The notes below the pieces were generated by a model. That model worked only from the letters and a program-made list of their open reading frames with translations. It did not search any database and had not been told where the DNA came from. A DNA stretch of 60,312 nt from Candidatus Nitrosopumilus sp. (GTDB taxonomy: Archaea; Thermoproteota; Nitrososphaeria; Nitrososphaerales; Nitrosopumilaceae): the NCBI GenBank assembly GCA_029864335.1, contig JAOTTS010000013.1:1-60312 (forward strand), given 5' to 3'. This document shows, one piece after another, positions 25,519 through 33,235 of the stretch (its first letter is position 1; the number at the start of each line of letters is the position of its first letter). The position numbers and the translations under genes are program-made.

Positions 25519-25763
25519 GAAAAAACTTCAGATAGTAATCTTGTAAAATCAAGTATCAGTCCTTTGACCAATACTCGTAGATATTTTTTTCCTTCTCGAT
25601 TTTTCTTTGTAGATTACTATTGTGTGATAATAGATCATAATCAAATAAAAGTCGCATTTGAGAATAATGTACGTTTGTTTAGTTTTTTTGCTATTATTGA
25701 ATAATTTCAAGGCGTTATGTGATAACAGTAATTTTTAGATATTATAAAATCCAATATTTTCAA

Positions 25764-25931
25764 ATGGTAAAAACAACCAAACTTATCAAACAAAAAAATG
25801 GGGAGTATAAAATAGACATTTCAGAAGAGGATATTTCTGAACTTGGTTGGAGTAATGGATATGTTCTAAAAATTGACGTGAGGGATAATAGAATAGTCAT
25901 TGAAAAATTAAGTGGGTTTATGGGAAAGTGA
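25764..25931 (+). CDS. AbrB/SpoVT-like small DNA-binding protein
   Basis: 55 residues from the internal ATG 25764 (MVKTTKLIKQKNGEYKIDIS); an upstream start at 25719 would add 15 hydrophobic-aromatic residues and is less likely. The swapped-hairpin pattern 'KIDISEEDISELGWSNGYVL' then 'VRDNRIVIEKL' fits SpoVT/AbrB domains that dimerise and bind DNA, often as antitoxins or transition regulators. No toxin gene is adjacent. Confidence 0.55.
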   Translation: MVKTTKLIKQKNGEYKIDISEEDISELGWSNGYVLKIDVRDNRIVIEKLSGFMGK

Positions 25932-25973
25932 TTTTGATTAAATCATTTAATGTCACATTGTTATTAAAAAGTA

Positions 25974-26660
25974 ATGCAAAGAGATAGACTAACTGAATGG
26001 TTTGTTCCAAAATTTGGTTCTAGAAATTTTAGATTATCAATAGGAATTCTATTTTTACCCTATACTGGAATGATAATGTCATTTTCAATATTGGGATCTC
26101 TTTCAGTAGAATTTAGCCTTGTTCGATTAGTATCCATTTGTGTATTATATTTTTTTGCAATAGGTATATCTGCACATTGTCTTGATGCTTTAGGAAGTAA
26201 GAAAAAACCTTGGGGAGAAATATCCAAGTCAAAGCTTTGGCTTGCATCAATAATTTCTTTGATCATTGCTTTTTCAATTGGATTGTATTATGCGTTTTTA
26301 GATTCTTGGTTATTATTTCCAATAGGAATAATAGAAGGGTTTTTTCTTTTTGCATATAATCTAGAATTATTTCATGGTAAATTTCACAATAATATTTCAT
26401 TTGTAATCTCATGGGGAGTTTTACCAGTTCTTGCAGGATCTGTAATTCAATCAAATGCCATGTCCGTTGAAACCATATTATTTTCTATACTTGCAGGTAT
26501 TGTGAGCTATATTTTGATAATTACATCTAGAAAATACAAAGAATTAAGAAAACAAAATGCAAATTACCAAACATACCGTAAAAAGGAAATTCTTCTAAAG
26601 ATCACAAGTTCTGTCGTAATATTTGGCACAATTTTCTTGTTTGCTTTAAGATATATTTAA
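25974..26660 (+). CDS. Integral membrane protein, divergent UbiA-like prenyltransferase
   Basis: 228 residues with about seven transmembrane helices. The first cytoplasmic loop reads SAHCLDALGSKKKPWGEIS, near residues 69-87, in the place of the UbiA motif (ND..D...D..KP...G), with only one of the usual aspartates. A second loop near residues 180-195 is basic (SRKYKELRKQ). UbiA enzymes transfer a polyprenyl chain to an aromatic acceptor. The assignment is by weak motif, membrane layout and its neighbour, a chorismate-lyase-like gene 24 bases downstream. Catalytic competence is unproven. Confidence 0.45.
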   Translation: MQRDRLTEWFVPKFGSRNFRLSIGILFLPYTGMIMSFSILGSLSVEFSLVRLVSICVLYFFAIGISAHCLDALGSKKKPWGEISKSKLWLASIISLIIAFSIGLYYAFLDSWLLFPIGIIEGFFLFAYNLELFHGKFHNNISFVISWGVLPVLAGSVIQSNAMSVETILFSILAGIVSYILIITSRKYKELRKQNANYQTYRKKEILLKITSSVVIFGTIFLFALRYI

Positions 26661-26684
26661 TTCAGTTAAACAACAAAATATTGT

Positions 26685-27122
26685 ATGAATATGTCTTCAG
26701 AATATTTGTTACAGGGAATATTGGATGCCCCTGTAGGTCAAGTAGTCACTGTTCTTGGAGAGGTTCTTAACTGCAAAATACACCTACAAGTAGTAGAGCA
26801 AAATACTGTTGCACCAAATCACTTTGTGAGAAAGGTTGCAATTACTGCTCAGGGATTGCCAGTGATAAAAGCTGATGTGAAATTTGACTCTAGGATTTTA
26901 CCTGAATTTATCATGGCTGATCTATTAAAGAAAAAACGTGGTATTGGGACTATTCTTAATGTGAACGGCATCAATGCTACTAGAAATGTCATATCATTGA
27001 ATCGAAATCCAGATGAGAATAAGGTGACAAGAGAATATGAAATTATTCATAATGGAATAGTTTGGTTTACAATAACAGAAGAGATAAGACTAGGTAATCT
27101 TGATTCCTACAAGAATAGCTGA
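26685..27122 (+). CDS. Chorismate lyase-like protein (DUF98/UbiC fold)
   Basis: 145 residues. The order 'HFVRKVAITAQGLPVIKADV', 'SRILPEFIMADLLKKKRGIG', 'NATRNVISL' and a late acidic 'WFTITEEIRL' follows the chorismate-pyruvate lyase/UTRA-like fold. UbiC makes 4-hydroxybenzoate and pyruvate from chorismate; the conserved arginines and terminal glutamate have plausible counterparts here. It follows a UbiA-like gene by 24 bases, and its 3' end overlaps a convergent methyltransferase gene by 33 bases. Confidence 0.65.
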   Translation: MNMSSEYLLQGILDAPVGQVVTVLGEVLNCKIHLQVVEQNTVAPNHFVRKVAITAQGLPVIKADVKFDSRILPEFIMADLLKKKRGIGTILNVNGINATRNVISLNRNPDENKVTREYEIIHNGIVWFTITEEIRLGNLDSYKNS

Positions 27123-27695
27123 AGAGCCCCATGTCAAATCTTGCTTGTATGTCTTCATTCCATAATTCTTCATATCTTCTTCATATTCTCTTACCCAATT
27201 AGTATCTCTTATCATATGAGGTAGATCAATAAAGACCTGTTTCCAATTAGGGATAAAAAATCCTGCCAAAAAAAGCAGTTTAAAGTAAAAATTCCACATT
27301 TTTCGTACCAACCTATTTTTTGTATACGTGAAATCATGTAAAATTATTTTTCCACCCACATTAAGATGATCAATGCAGTTTTTAATCAAAACTTCATCTA
27401 TGCAATATTTTGGCAAATATGATGCAGTAATACAATCAAATTTTTCGTCTAGATCAAGTTTTTCAGCATCCTGGTTTACAAAAGAAATATTTTCATATAC
27501 AATTAATTTTTCCTTTGCTTTTTCAAGATAGTTTTGAGTAATATCGACACCTATTATTTTCACGTTTGGAATTTTTTCTACAATTTGTTTTGTTAGTATT
27601 ACTGTGCCCCAAGCAAGATCTAACACAGTTTTCTCAGTCAATAATTGTTCAATAATTTTATGTTTCCAAACATTGTCTCTTGCAAAAGTAGTCAA
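27090..27695 (-). CDS. Class I SAM methyltransferase, UbiE/MenG-like
   Basis: 201 residues. The SAM-binding motif I region is VLDLAWGTVILTKQIVEKIP (near residues 25-44); the glycine-rich signature is weakened by W for a glycine. Motif II/post I is IIGVDITQNYLEKAKEKL and motif III is FDCITASYLPKYCIDEVL, then HLNVGGKIILHDF. The layout and the C-terminal hydrophobic/aromatic half resemble UbiE/MenG quinone methyltransferases. Together with the two preceding genes it suggests quinone-like ring metabolism, but lipid or small-molecule methylation is possible. Confidence 0.65.
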   Translation of the reverse strand: MTTFARDNVWKHKIIEQLLTEKTVLDLAWGTVILTKQIVEKIPNVKIIGVDITQNYLEKAKEKLIVYENISFVNQDAEKLDLDEKFDCITASYLPKYCIDEVLIKNCIDHLNVGGKIILHDFTYTKNRLVRKMWNFYFKLLFLAGFFIPNWKQVFIDLPHMIRDTNWVREYEEDMKNYGMKTYKQDLTWGSSAILVGIKIT

Positions 27696-27700
27696 GTATA

Positions 27701-27832
27701 CTATTTTATCATAGGAATTAGCAGTGTTATTAAAAAATCTCGGAACAACATCTTTGGGATATTTTTTAAATGAAAAATTATTGAATCTTCAGTTCCTTCT
27801 TTGTTCTGAATTAGAACATAGGCTTTTATCAT
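27701..27832 (-). pseudogene. Truncated RAM-domain protein
   Basis: 43 residues: MIKAYVLIQNKEGTEDSIIF is the standard start of a stand-alone Lrp-type RAM domain, but after LKNIP the frame departs from the family and stops, giving just over half the usual 75-80 residues. It lies seven bases downstream of an intact RAM gene and six bases upstream of the methyltransferase gene, all on one strand. A decayed duplicate is likely. Confidence 0.45.
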
Positions 27833-27839
27833 GATATAT

Positions 27840-28079
27840 CTATGATTGTCCTGAAATCGTCATCAAGGTAAGAGTAGAACGTACATGCTCAAGTTTTCGA
27901 ATATTCTGAGTAATTGTTTTACTAATTTTTTCTCTTTCAAAATTCTCGATTTTAACAACAATATCAAATGCACCAAAAGTGCCATGAATTTCTTTTACAG
28001 AATCCATGTGCCTCAGTTTTTCAATCACATCCATCTCAGTACCAAGATTGCAATTAACTAAAACATAAGCAGTATGCAC
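27840..28079 (-). CDS. Stand-alone RAM (Lrp/AsnC effector) domain protein
   Basis: 79 residues with the RAM fold only: AYVLVNCNLGTEMDVIEKLR, VKEIHGTFGAFDIVVKIE, and VRSTLTLMTI. There is no helix-turn-helix. In Lrp proteins this domain binds amino acids and drives oligomerisation; single-domain forms are thought to modulate Lrp partners or sense metabolites. An intact partner regulator is at 39416. Confidence 0.85.
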   Translation of the reverse strand: MHTAYVLVNCNLGTEMDVIEKLRHMDSVKEIHGTFGAFDIVVKIENFEREKISKTITQNIRKLEHVRSTLTLMTISGQS

Positions 28080-28201
28080 AAATCAATTCAGCAAAAAAAT
28101 ATTTAAGCAAAACTATAAAAAAAATCAAAATTTGTTAAATTTATCCATTAATAACTAAATAATATTACATATTTTTTCACCATTACTTACATTATATGCA
28201 A

Positions 28202-28360
28202 TTACAAGTATAGAGCAAATGGTAATTTGTCTTTGATATGAAGGGTGGGATTTGAGCATTGCCCACATTTTGGACGAATGATTTCAGCATCGTAGTCAAC
28301 TTCACCAATAGCTTTACCACAGACAGAGCATGATAACGACTTTGTATCATATATATTCAA
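28202..28360 (-). CDS. Zinc-ribbon micro-protein
   Basis: 52 residues from a TTG start: LSCSVCGKAIGEVDYDAEII then RPKCGQCSNPTLHIKDKLP. Two knuckles, CSVCG and CGQC, would hold one zinc ion. The motif CGKAIGEVDYDAE...CGQC looks like a known small thaumarchaeal family of unknown role. Gene is intact except for the weak start codon. Confidence 0.55.
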   Translation of the reverse strand: MNIYDTKSLSCSVCGKAIGEVDYDAEIIRPKCGQCSNPTLHIKDKLPFALYL

Positions 28361-28649
28361 ACCATAATTAGTTAGACGTCATCCTCAATAAAATGGCAGA
28401 TCATGAAAATGAAAATTTATGAATATTCTAGTAAAAAATTAAAAAATTGTTTATGATTTTCCCAATACTGTTTTTATGTCACGATAACATGTTTTCTACA
28501 GATAGTAATCAACTAGTAAAAACATCAATGATGTTGGAACCAGAACATAGAGTTGTCCTTGGATAACTGCTTGGTTTTGATTACTATCTCATTTTTATGC
28601 AATTCACAACATTGATCGTTAATACTTTTAAAACTCTCGAAATATCTTG
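28361..28649. other. Gene-poor interval
   Basis: No convincing gene. A 25-codon ORF at 28489-28566 (+) ends at TAA, and a longer + strand ORF beginning at 28597 is antisense to the broken gene at 28650-29031, so it is treated as a shadow. The interval may be remnant sequence from the same decay. Confidence 0.3.
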
Positions 28650-29031
28650 TCAAATTATTTCAAGATCATTCAATTTAGTCATAAAAATATTCAGAATAAA
28701 CAATAGGTATAGTCTAATATTGAAGTTAACCCAATTGACTATACTGCTGATATTTTTGATGTTTCCAAATTCATCACCTTCCAGACTTACAAACAACAGA
28801 TGATTATTTAGTAGAGGTACTGTGATTCTCTTGATTTTGTCATATGCAACAATTGCATATTTACCATTTCCAATCTTGGAGAATAATTCATTATGTTTTT
28901 TCTCGAATGCTATTCAATAAAATATTGCCATCATGATCACAAATTATTGCAATCCTGGAGCTTGGAATTTCACCTAAGATCATGTTGAGCAGTTTTTCTT
29001 CATTCTCATGGATACCTTGTGTGATAGACAT
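28650..29031 (-). pseudogene. Roadblock-like thaumarchaeal protein, frameshifted
   Basis: Minus ATG at 29031 reads MSITQGIHENEEKLLNMILG then IPSSRIAIICDHDGNILL and stops after REKT. Removing one A from the run of six (T at 28896-28901) restores HNELFSKIGNGKYAIVAYDK then IKRITVPLLNNHLLFVSLEG. Both halves fit a profilin/roadblock-like regulatory family. The single-base insertion truncates it to 46 residues. Sequencing error in the homopolymer is possible. Confidence 0.5.
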
Positions 29032-29131
29032 TACAATTGAATATCATTAAAACAAGTTAATCTTGATGTTTGATTCTTTTTAGGATTGTTTGAAAATTAC
29101 CTACTAGTATGTTTAACAAATTTTTAGATGA

Positions 29132-29659
29132 TTATGATTCTTGTTCATTGACAACATGTAATGTCATACTAGTTTTGATGTTGGGTAATGTACGTATAGC
29201 TTTTATCAGAACATGCTCTAATGTAGTGTTATCAGAGGCCTCAATTTTACAAATAACATCATAAAACCCAAAAACCACATCAGCTTCTTTTACCTCAGGT
29301 ATGTGGCTAAGATTTTTCAATGTTGGATACTCTTCTCCCTTATCACAGTGAATCACCACATATGCTTGTACAAGATTTTGTCTAAGCATAGCTCCAATTA
29401 ATTTCTCAGATGCTTGAAATAATTCCCCTGATTCTGAACGAGTCAATGTTACTGTAGTGTGAATTTTTGGCATTTTACGTATAGTTCCAGTAACAATTTC
29501 CCGAATCTTCTCTTCAGAATCTGATTCCACTTGTACAATTACATCATAAAGTCCAAGCGTTACATGGGCTTCTTTTACACCATCGATTTTTTTCAGTGAA
29601 GTAATGACCTCTTTTTCAGAACCTAAATTACAGGTCATCATGACATATGCTTTTACCAT
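29132..29659 (-). CDS. Tandem double RAM-domain protein
   Basis: 175 residues built of two RAM domains with no helix-turn-helix. Copy 1 begins AYVMMTCNLGSEKEVITSLK (residues 4-23) and ends TTVTLTRSES; copy 2 begins AYVVIHCDKGEEYPTLKNL (near 98) and ends TSMTLHVV. Each carries the 'VKEA.V..G.YDVI..(I/V)E' core. A covalent dimer of the usual Lrp effector module is implied. It probably modulates amino-acid-responsive transcription; ligand unknown. Confidence 0.85.
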   Translation of the reverse strand: MVKAYVMMTCNLGSEKEVITSLKKIDGVKEAHVTLGLYDVIVQVESDSEEKIREIVTGTIRKMPKIHTTVTLTRSESGELFQASEKLIGAMLRQNLVQAYVVIHCDKGEEYPTLKNLSHIPEVKEADVVFGFYDVICKIEASDNTTLEHVLIKAIRTLPNIKTSMTLHVVNEQES

Positions 29660-29757
29660 TTTATTGTGCCTTCCTTTTCAAAAATGAAATATGCTTAAAC
29701 ATCACAACAATCACGTGATAATAGAATAAAAAGACTTCAATAGTGATTATTATTCAA

Positions 29758-29949
29758 TTATATTTTCAAAGGTTTAATGGAGGCCTCAGAGTTTTTTCGT
29801 TTAACTGACTCCATAAGGGTTTCTTTTGAATAATCAATTCCATGCTCATTATTCATATGCTCCCAAAAATCAAAAACTATTTTCTCGGCATTTCCTTTGG
29901 AAACATAATTACATCCAAAACCATAATCGCTGCACCTAAAATTTGCCAT
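29758..29949 (-). CDS. DUF1059 small protein
   Basis: 63 residues. The N-terminal FRCSDYGFGCNYVSKGNAEK with Cys-x6-Cys, followed by a helix holding DFWEHMNNEHGIDYS (two His), gives the C..C..H..H set that defines DUF1059. A metal-binding site is likely. Function is not known. ATG start, with a TATA-like AATATAACTATC region upstream on the minus strand. Confidence 0.7.
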   Translation of the reverse strand: MANFRCSDYGFGCNYVSKGNAEKIVFDFWEHMNNEHGIDYSKETLMESVKRKNSEASIKPLKI

Positions 29950-30130
29950 AATATAACTATCACAACATAAAATAAAAAGATCATTTTAAAAATTCTAAAA
30001 TTTGTTGTCTTTTTTGGATTAAATTGAATAATTGTAAAGAAAAAACAGAGTAAGTAATCATGTTTTTAATTTCATCCCATACATGGGATCAAAAATTCCA
30101 TAATTCCCTTCTTCATTGATGCAAAAGATT

Positions 30131-30493
30131 TTATGATGTCATTGAATGTGGTAAATGCTTATTCTGTTGTCCAAATATGTCAAATATGATCTTGTTTTGT
30201 TGGTGATATGCTTGAATCGACAGTTCAGTCATTTTATGAGTAGTTTGTAGAATTGATTCAGATACATTTGGTAAAAATTCTACATTATTTGCAATTCTAG
30301 TTCTAGTGAAATAGCAGAATTTATCATGGTTTTCTAGGCATCAATATAATTTTGCTGAAGTTTCACTATTGATTGATGATATTTGGGAGTTGTTTTTTAG
30401 TTGCACCAAAAATCTGGCATTGCTTTTTTTAGAAATTGTAAAGATGTTTTTTAGTTCTTGAAGGAATTCGTTCATACATGTATCGTGAATCAT
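30131..30493 (-). pseudogene. Helical hypothetical gene interrupted by TGA
   Basis: Minus ATG at 30493 opens MIHDTCMNEFLQELKNIFTI, runs 50 codons to TGA at 30341-30343, and continues in the same frame for 69 codons (ending HQQNKIIFDIFGQQNKHLPH) to TAA at 30131. Both halves are helical with ordinary composition, so the 120-codon frame is probably one gene with a nonsense codon. No family recognised. The interval 29950-30130 shows nothing else. Confidence 0.45.
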
Positions 30494-30541
30494 GGTTTAG
30501 ATAAGAATGCTTATTGAAAAACTAAACAGATATTCAAAAAA

Positions 30542-30832
30542 CTATGCTGGAACAGACAATTTTTGTAGATAGTCATAATGAGTTCTCAAAAATTCCATAA
30601 TTTTTCTATCTTCATTTTTGTCAATGGGGGCTCCATTTGCAAGAATGCTCAGATATTTTAAATCAGATTCTAGTAAACGGAGTGATTTTTTTATTCCCTC
30701 ATCATATTTCATCCTCAAAAATTCTACAATGTTGTCCTCTATTCGTAAAATTTCGTTTTCTAAATTTTTAATCTCATTGTGAATGTCTGTTGGCATAGAT
30801 AATCTAGCAATAATATTAAAGATAACTTTCAT
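30542..30832 (-). CDS. Coiled-coil hypothetical protein
   Basis: About 96 residues from ATG 30832 (MKVIFNIIARLSMPTDIHNE); 30796 (MPTD) and 30880 are alternative starts. The body is a long amphipathic helix (IHNEIKNLENEILRIEDNIV) and a second helical segment ending FLRTHYDYLQKLS. No signal peptide, metal site or enzyme motif. Composition supports a real gene, function unknown. Confidence 0.45.
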   Translation of the reverse strand: MKVIFNIIARLSMPTDIHNEIKNLENEILRIEDNIVEFLRMKYDEGIKKSLRLLESDLKYLSILANGAPIDKNEDRKIMEFLRTHYDYLQKLSVPA

Positions 30833-31054
30833 TATTTGATTTCTTAATTGATGTAAAAAATATCGAAAAAAAATAAACAAATGTTAATAATTTCTAAATC
30901 ATGTTTTTATTTCTCAATCACATGTGTGGTCTGTAGTAATCAATCAAAGAAAACACCGATGGAAATCATAGTATCGATGTGCAAAGGGTCAAAGGATCTA
31001 AGTTTGTATGATTACTACGTTTTCCTAGTTTTTATTTTTATTCAAAAATATAGA

Positions 31055-31469
31055 GTAGAGGAATTAGTGGCATCACTGCGTGAGGGACTTTAGAATCACT
31101 CCACAGAGAATAGTTATTGTAGATTATCTCTTAAAGACTGAAGAGCATCCCAGTACTGAGTACATTCACAAGACAATTCAAAAAAAAATACCTCATGGTA
31201 AGCCTATCTACAGTATACAAAACCCTTGGTCTTCTAAAAGAGAAAAACTAGTCAATGAGATTGAAGTTGAAGGAGAGACAAGATTTGATGCTCATACAGA
31301 TGAACATATCAACCTAGTTTGCATAAATTGCGGAAAAATTGAAGATATTGATGAGGATTTACTTAAGGAAATTCAAAGCAGGGCTGCAAAAAAATCAAAA
31401 TATCTTATTGTAAAGGGCAGTTTTGAGATGTTTGGTTATTGTAATAGTTGTAAATCTAAATTCAATTAG
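31055..31469 (+). pseudogene. Fur-family regulator with three frameshifts
   Basis: Fur/PerR-type metal-dependent repressor. Segment 1 (31055-31093) gives VEELVASLREG. Segment 2 gives DFRITPQRIVIVDYLLKTEE. An extra A in the run at 31180-31188 then swaps the frame, so the recognition-helix sequence LSTVYKTLGLLKEK exists only in another frame. A missing A near 31245 restores the frame at KLVNEIEVEGE. The C-terminal metal domain is intact (DAHTDEHINLVCINCG, CNSCKSK). No ATG precedes segment 1. A 129-residue ORF from 31080 exists but would lack the DNA-reading helix. Confidence 0.7.
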
Positions 31470-31479
31470 TTTGGACCGC

Positions 31480-32301
31480 CTAGTTTTCAGAATCTTTTCC
31501 TTCCCACACAACTCTTTGTGGGAATGGAATTTCAATACCTGCATCATCTAAAGCATTTTTGATCACTTTGAGTAAATTGGGCATTACTTCAAGTAGATCA
31601 TCACGTGGATACCAAACACGAACCAAAATGTTTACACTGTTATCGGCAAGCTCTGAAATGGAGAATTGTGGTTCAGGCTCCATTAGTGAATAAACTACAT
31701 TTTTCTCAATCGCGTTTTTGATTACTTGAATTGCTTTATCGATATTCTCTCCATATCCTATACCTACTGTTACTTCACTTCTTCTTACTTCTGATAGATT
31801 AAAGGATCGAAGATTTGATGTGAACATTTTTTCATTCGGAATTCTAACAACTGTTCCATCAAATTGCTGAACTTTTGATGAGAATGTACTGATGTCAATT
31901 AATTTGCCCATTACATTGGAATCTACTACTTCAACATTATCCCCTTGTTTTACAGGCTTTTCAATTAGCAAGAACACTCCTGATATCATATTTGATACAA
32001 CTGATTGTGCTGCAAATCCAATCACAATTCCCAAAAATCCAGCTCCTACTACCAAACCACCAAGATCAATTCCTTGACTTGCAGTTGCCGCCATAAGGAA
32101 GATGATGATAATTCCATAATAGATTAACTTGTTCAAAGTTTTTACAGTATGGATTGGCATGTCTGGTGCAAATTTTTTGTTGAAAATCATTCGAACTATT
32201 CTTGCAACAATTACACCAACAAAAACTAGAATTACAGTAATTAACATACTCCAAATACTAACACCTTCAATCAGTTGAGTGTCTAAAATTTCAAGAACCA
32301 T
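31480..32301 (-). CDS. mscS: Small-conductance mechanosensitive channel (MscS)
   Basis: 273 residues. Three N-terminal transmembrane helices; TM3 is glycine-rich and pore-lining (LGGLVVGAGFLGIVIGFAAQ, near residues 74-93), then the beta domain VKQGDNVEVVDSNVMGKLID and the RIPNEKMFTSNLRSFNLS segment. MscS releases solutes on hypo-osmotic shock. It directly follows, with no spacer, a DUF432-like gene on the same strand. Confidence 0.93.
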   Translation of the reverse strand: MVLEILDTQLIEGVSIWSMLITVILVFVGVIVARIVRMIFNKKFAPDMPIHTVKTLNKLIYYGIIIIFLMAATASQGIDLGGLVVGAGFLGIVIGFAAQSVVSNMISGVFLLIEKPVKQGDNVEVVDSNVMGKLIDISTFSSKVQQFDGTVVRIPNEKMFTSNLRSFNLSEVRRSEVTVGIGYGENIDKAIQVIKNAIEKNVVYSLMEPEPQFSISELADNSVNILVRVWYPRDDLLEVMPNLLKVIKNALDDAGIEIPFPQRVVWEGKDSEN

Positions 32302-33078
32302 CTAATCAAATCCCTTTTCCATGCTAAATGATTTATTGTCTTTACTGTCTGAGTATGAAACTAGTTTCCAATCTTTGTCTTTTTTAGTATATTCTTCTCG
32401 ATTTATCTCGATAATCTCATTATTGTTAACTGATTTTATAATTCCTTTGATATCATCAATATGAACTTCAGAAGAATCCTTCGCATAGTAGATTGTATGT
32501 TCAGTAATGGGAAATACCAATTTTCTTACAAATACTCCGTGTTCTAATTCATTGCTTAAAGTAACAATCATTTTTGCAAAAATATATGGGTCTGAATCTT
32601 CTTCTTCTAATAGTTTCACCTTTGAGTACATGCAAAGATTTCCCTTCTCAGGAGTCCCATACAATGCAAATCTTGAATGCATTGGCTCACATGTAAAACA
32701 ATCAAAAAGCTCTTTTGAGTCATCACTTGAATTTATTATAAAAATTCCTATCTCCATTGGAAATTGAATTACAACATTTACTGTAGATTTTTTTTCTACA
32801 AAAATAGATTCAGCTAAACGGAGAAATATTAGATCATTTGTTTTTTTAGCTGGAAGATGAAGGGGTAAGACTGGACACAGTTCAAGTTGTACGTTTTTAC
32901 TTGAATTTGGAATGGATTTTTTTACTTCCTGATTTTCAGAATTCTTTCGATAATATGACAATCTGTCATCTGATTTTCTTTCTATTTTGATTTCTGTCTT
33001 GGGTAATCTTAATTCCAATCTCTCTGAGACCTCATAATGGCCATAGCCAGAATAATCCTCGTTTTGGATATTCTCCAT
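32302..33078 (-). CDS. DUF432-like protein partnered with MscS
   Basis: 258 residues, no signal or membrane helix. The core has VLPLHLPAKKTNDLIFLRLA, FPMEIGIFIINSS and a beta-rich region with CMYSKVKLLEEEDS and EHGVFVRKLVFPI. This fits the archaeal DUF432 family, which recurs next to MscS genes. Its stop and the mscS start abut, suggesting co-expression and a linked role at the membrane; the mechanism is unknown. Confidence 0.6.
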   Translation of the reverse strand: MENIQNEDYSGYGHYEVSERLELRLPKTEIKIERKSDDRLSYYRKNSENQEVKKSIPNSSKNVQLELCPVLPLHLPAKKTNDLIFLRLAESIFVEKKSTVNVVIQFPMEIGIFIINSSDDSKELFDCFTCEPMHSRFALYGTPEKGNLCMYSKVKLLEEEDSDPYIFAKMIVTLSNELEHGVFVRKLVFPITEHTIYYAKDSSEVHIDDIKGIIKSVNNNEIIEINREEYTKKDKDWKLVSYSDSKDNKSFSMEKGFD

Positions 33079-33235
33079 TTTTAATTCGCTCCAATATTGA
33101 AGATTTTTTTGCTGTAATAACGGTATTGATTTGAAATAATATGATGTAATAAAAATACATAAGAAATGTGGCCTAAGAAGGCATCATGTAATTTTCAAAT
33201 GTTAAATATATGCTAAATGCATTGTTGATGAATTA

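Noticed and set aside
28597-28803. + strand ORF of 68 codons
   Set aside because: It lies antisense to the frameshifted roadblock-like gene, whose sequence is more protein-like, and has no recognisable domain or clean promoter.
22414-30493. Genome-wide TGA recoding as an explanation for three interrupted ORFs
   Set aside because: TGA clearly ends well-conserved genes here (for example rps5, rpl15, the exported protein at 4123), so it is a standard stop. Only local readthrough remains possible.
30881-31093. + strand ORF ahead of the Fur gene
   Set aside because: Only its last 11-12 residues (VEELVASLREG) are protein-like; they are the displaced N-terminus of the Fur homologue.
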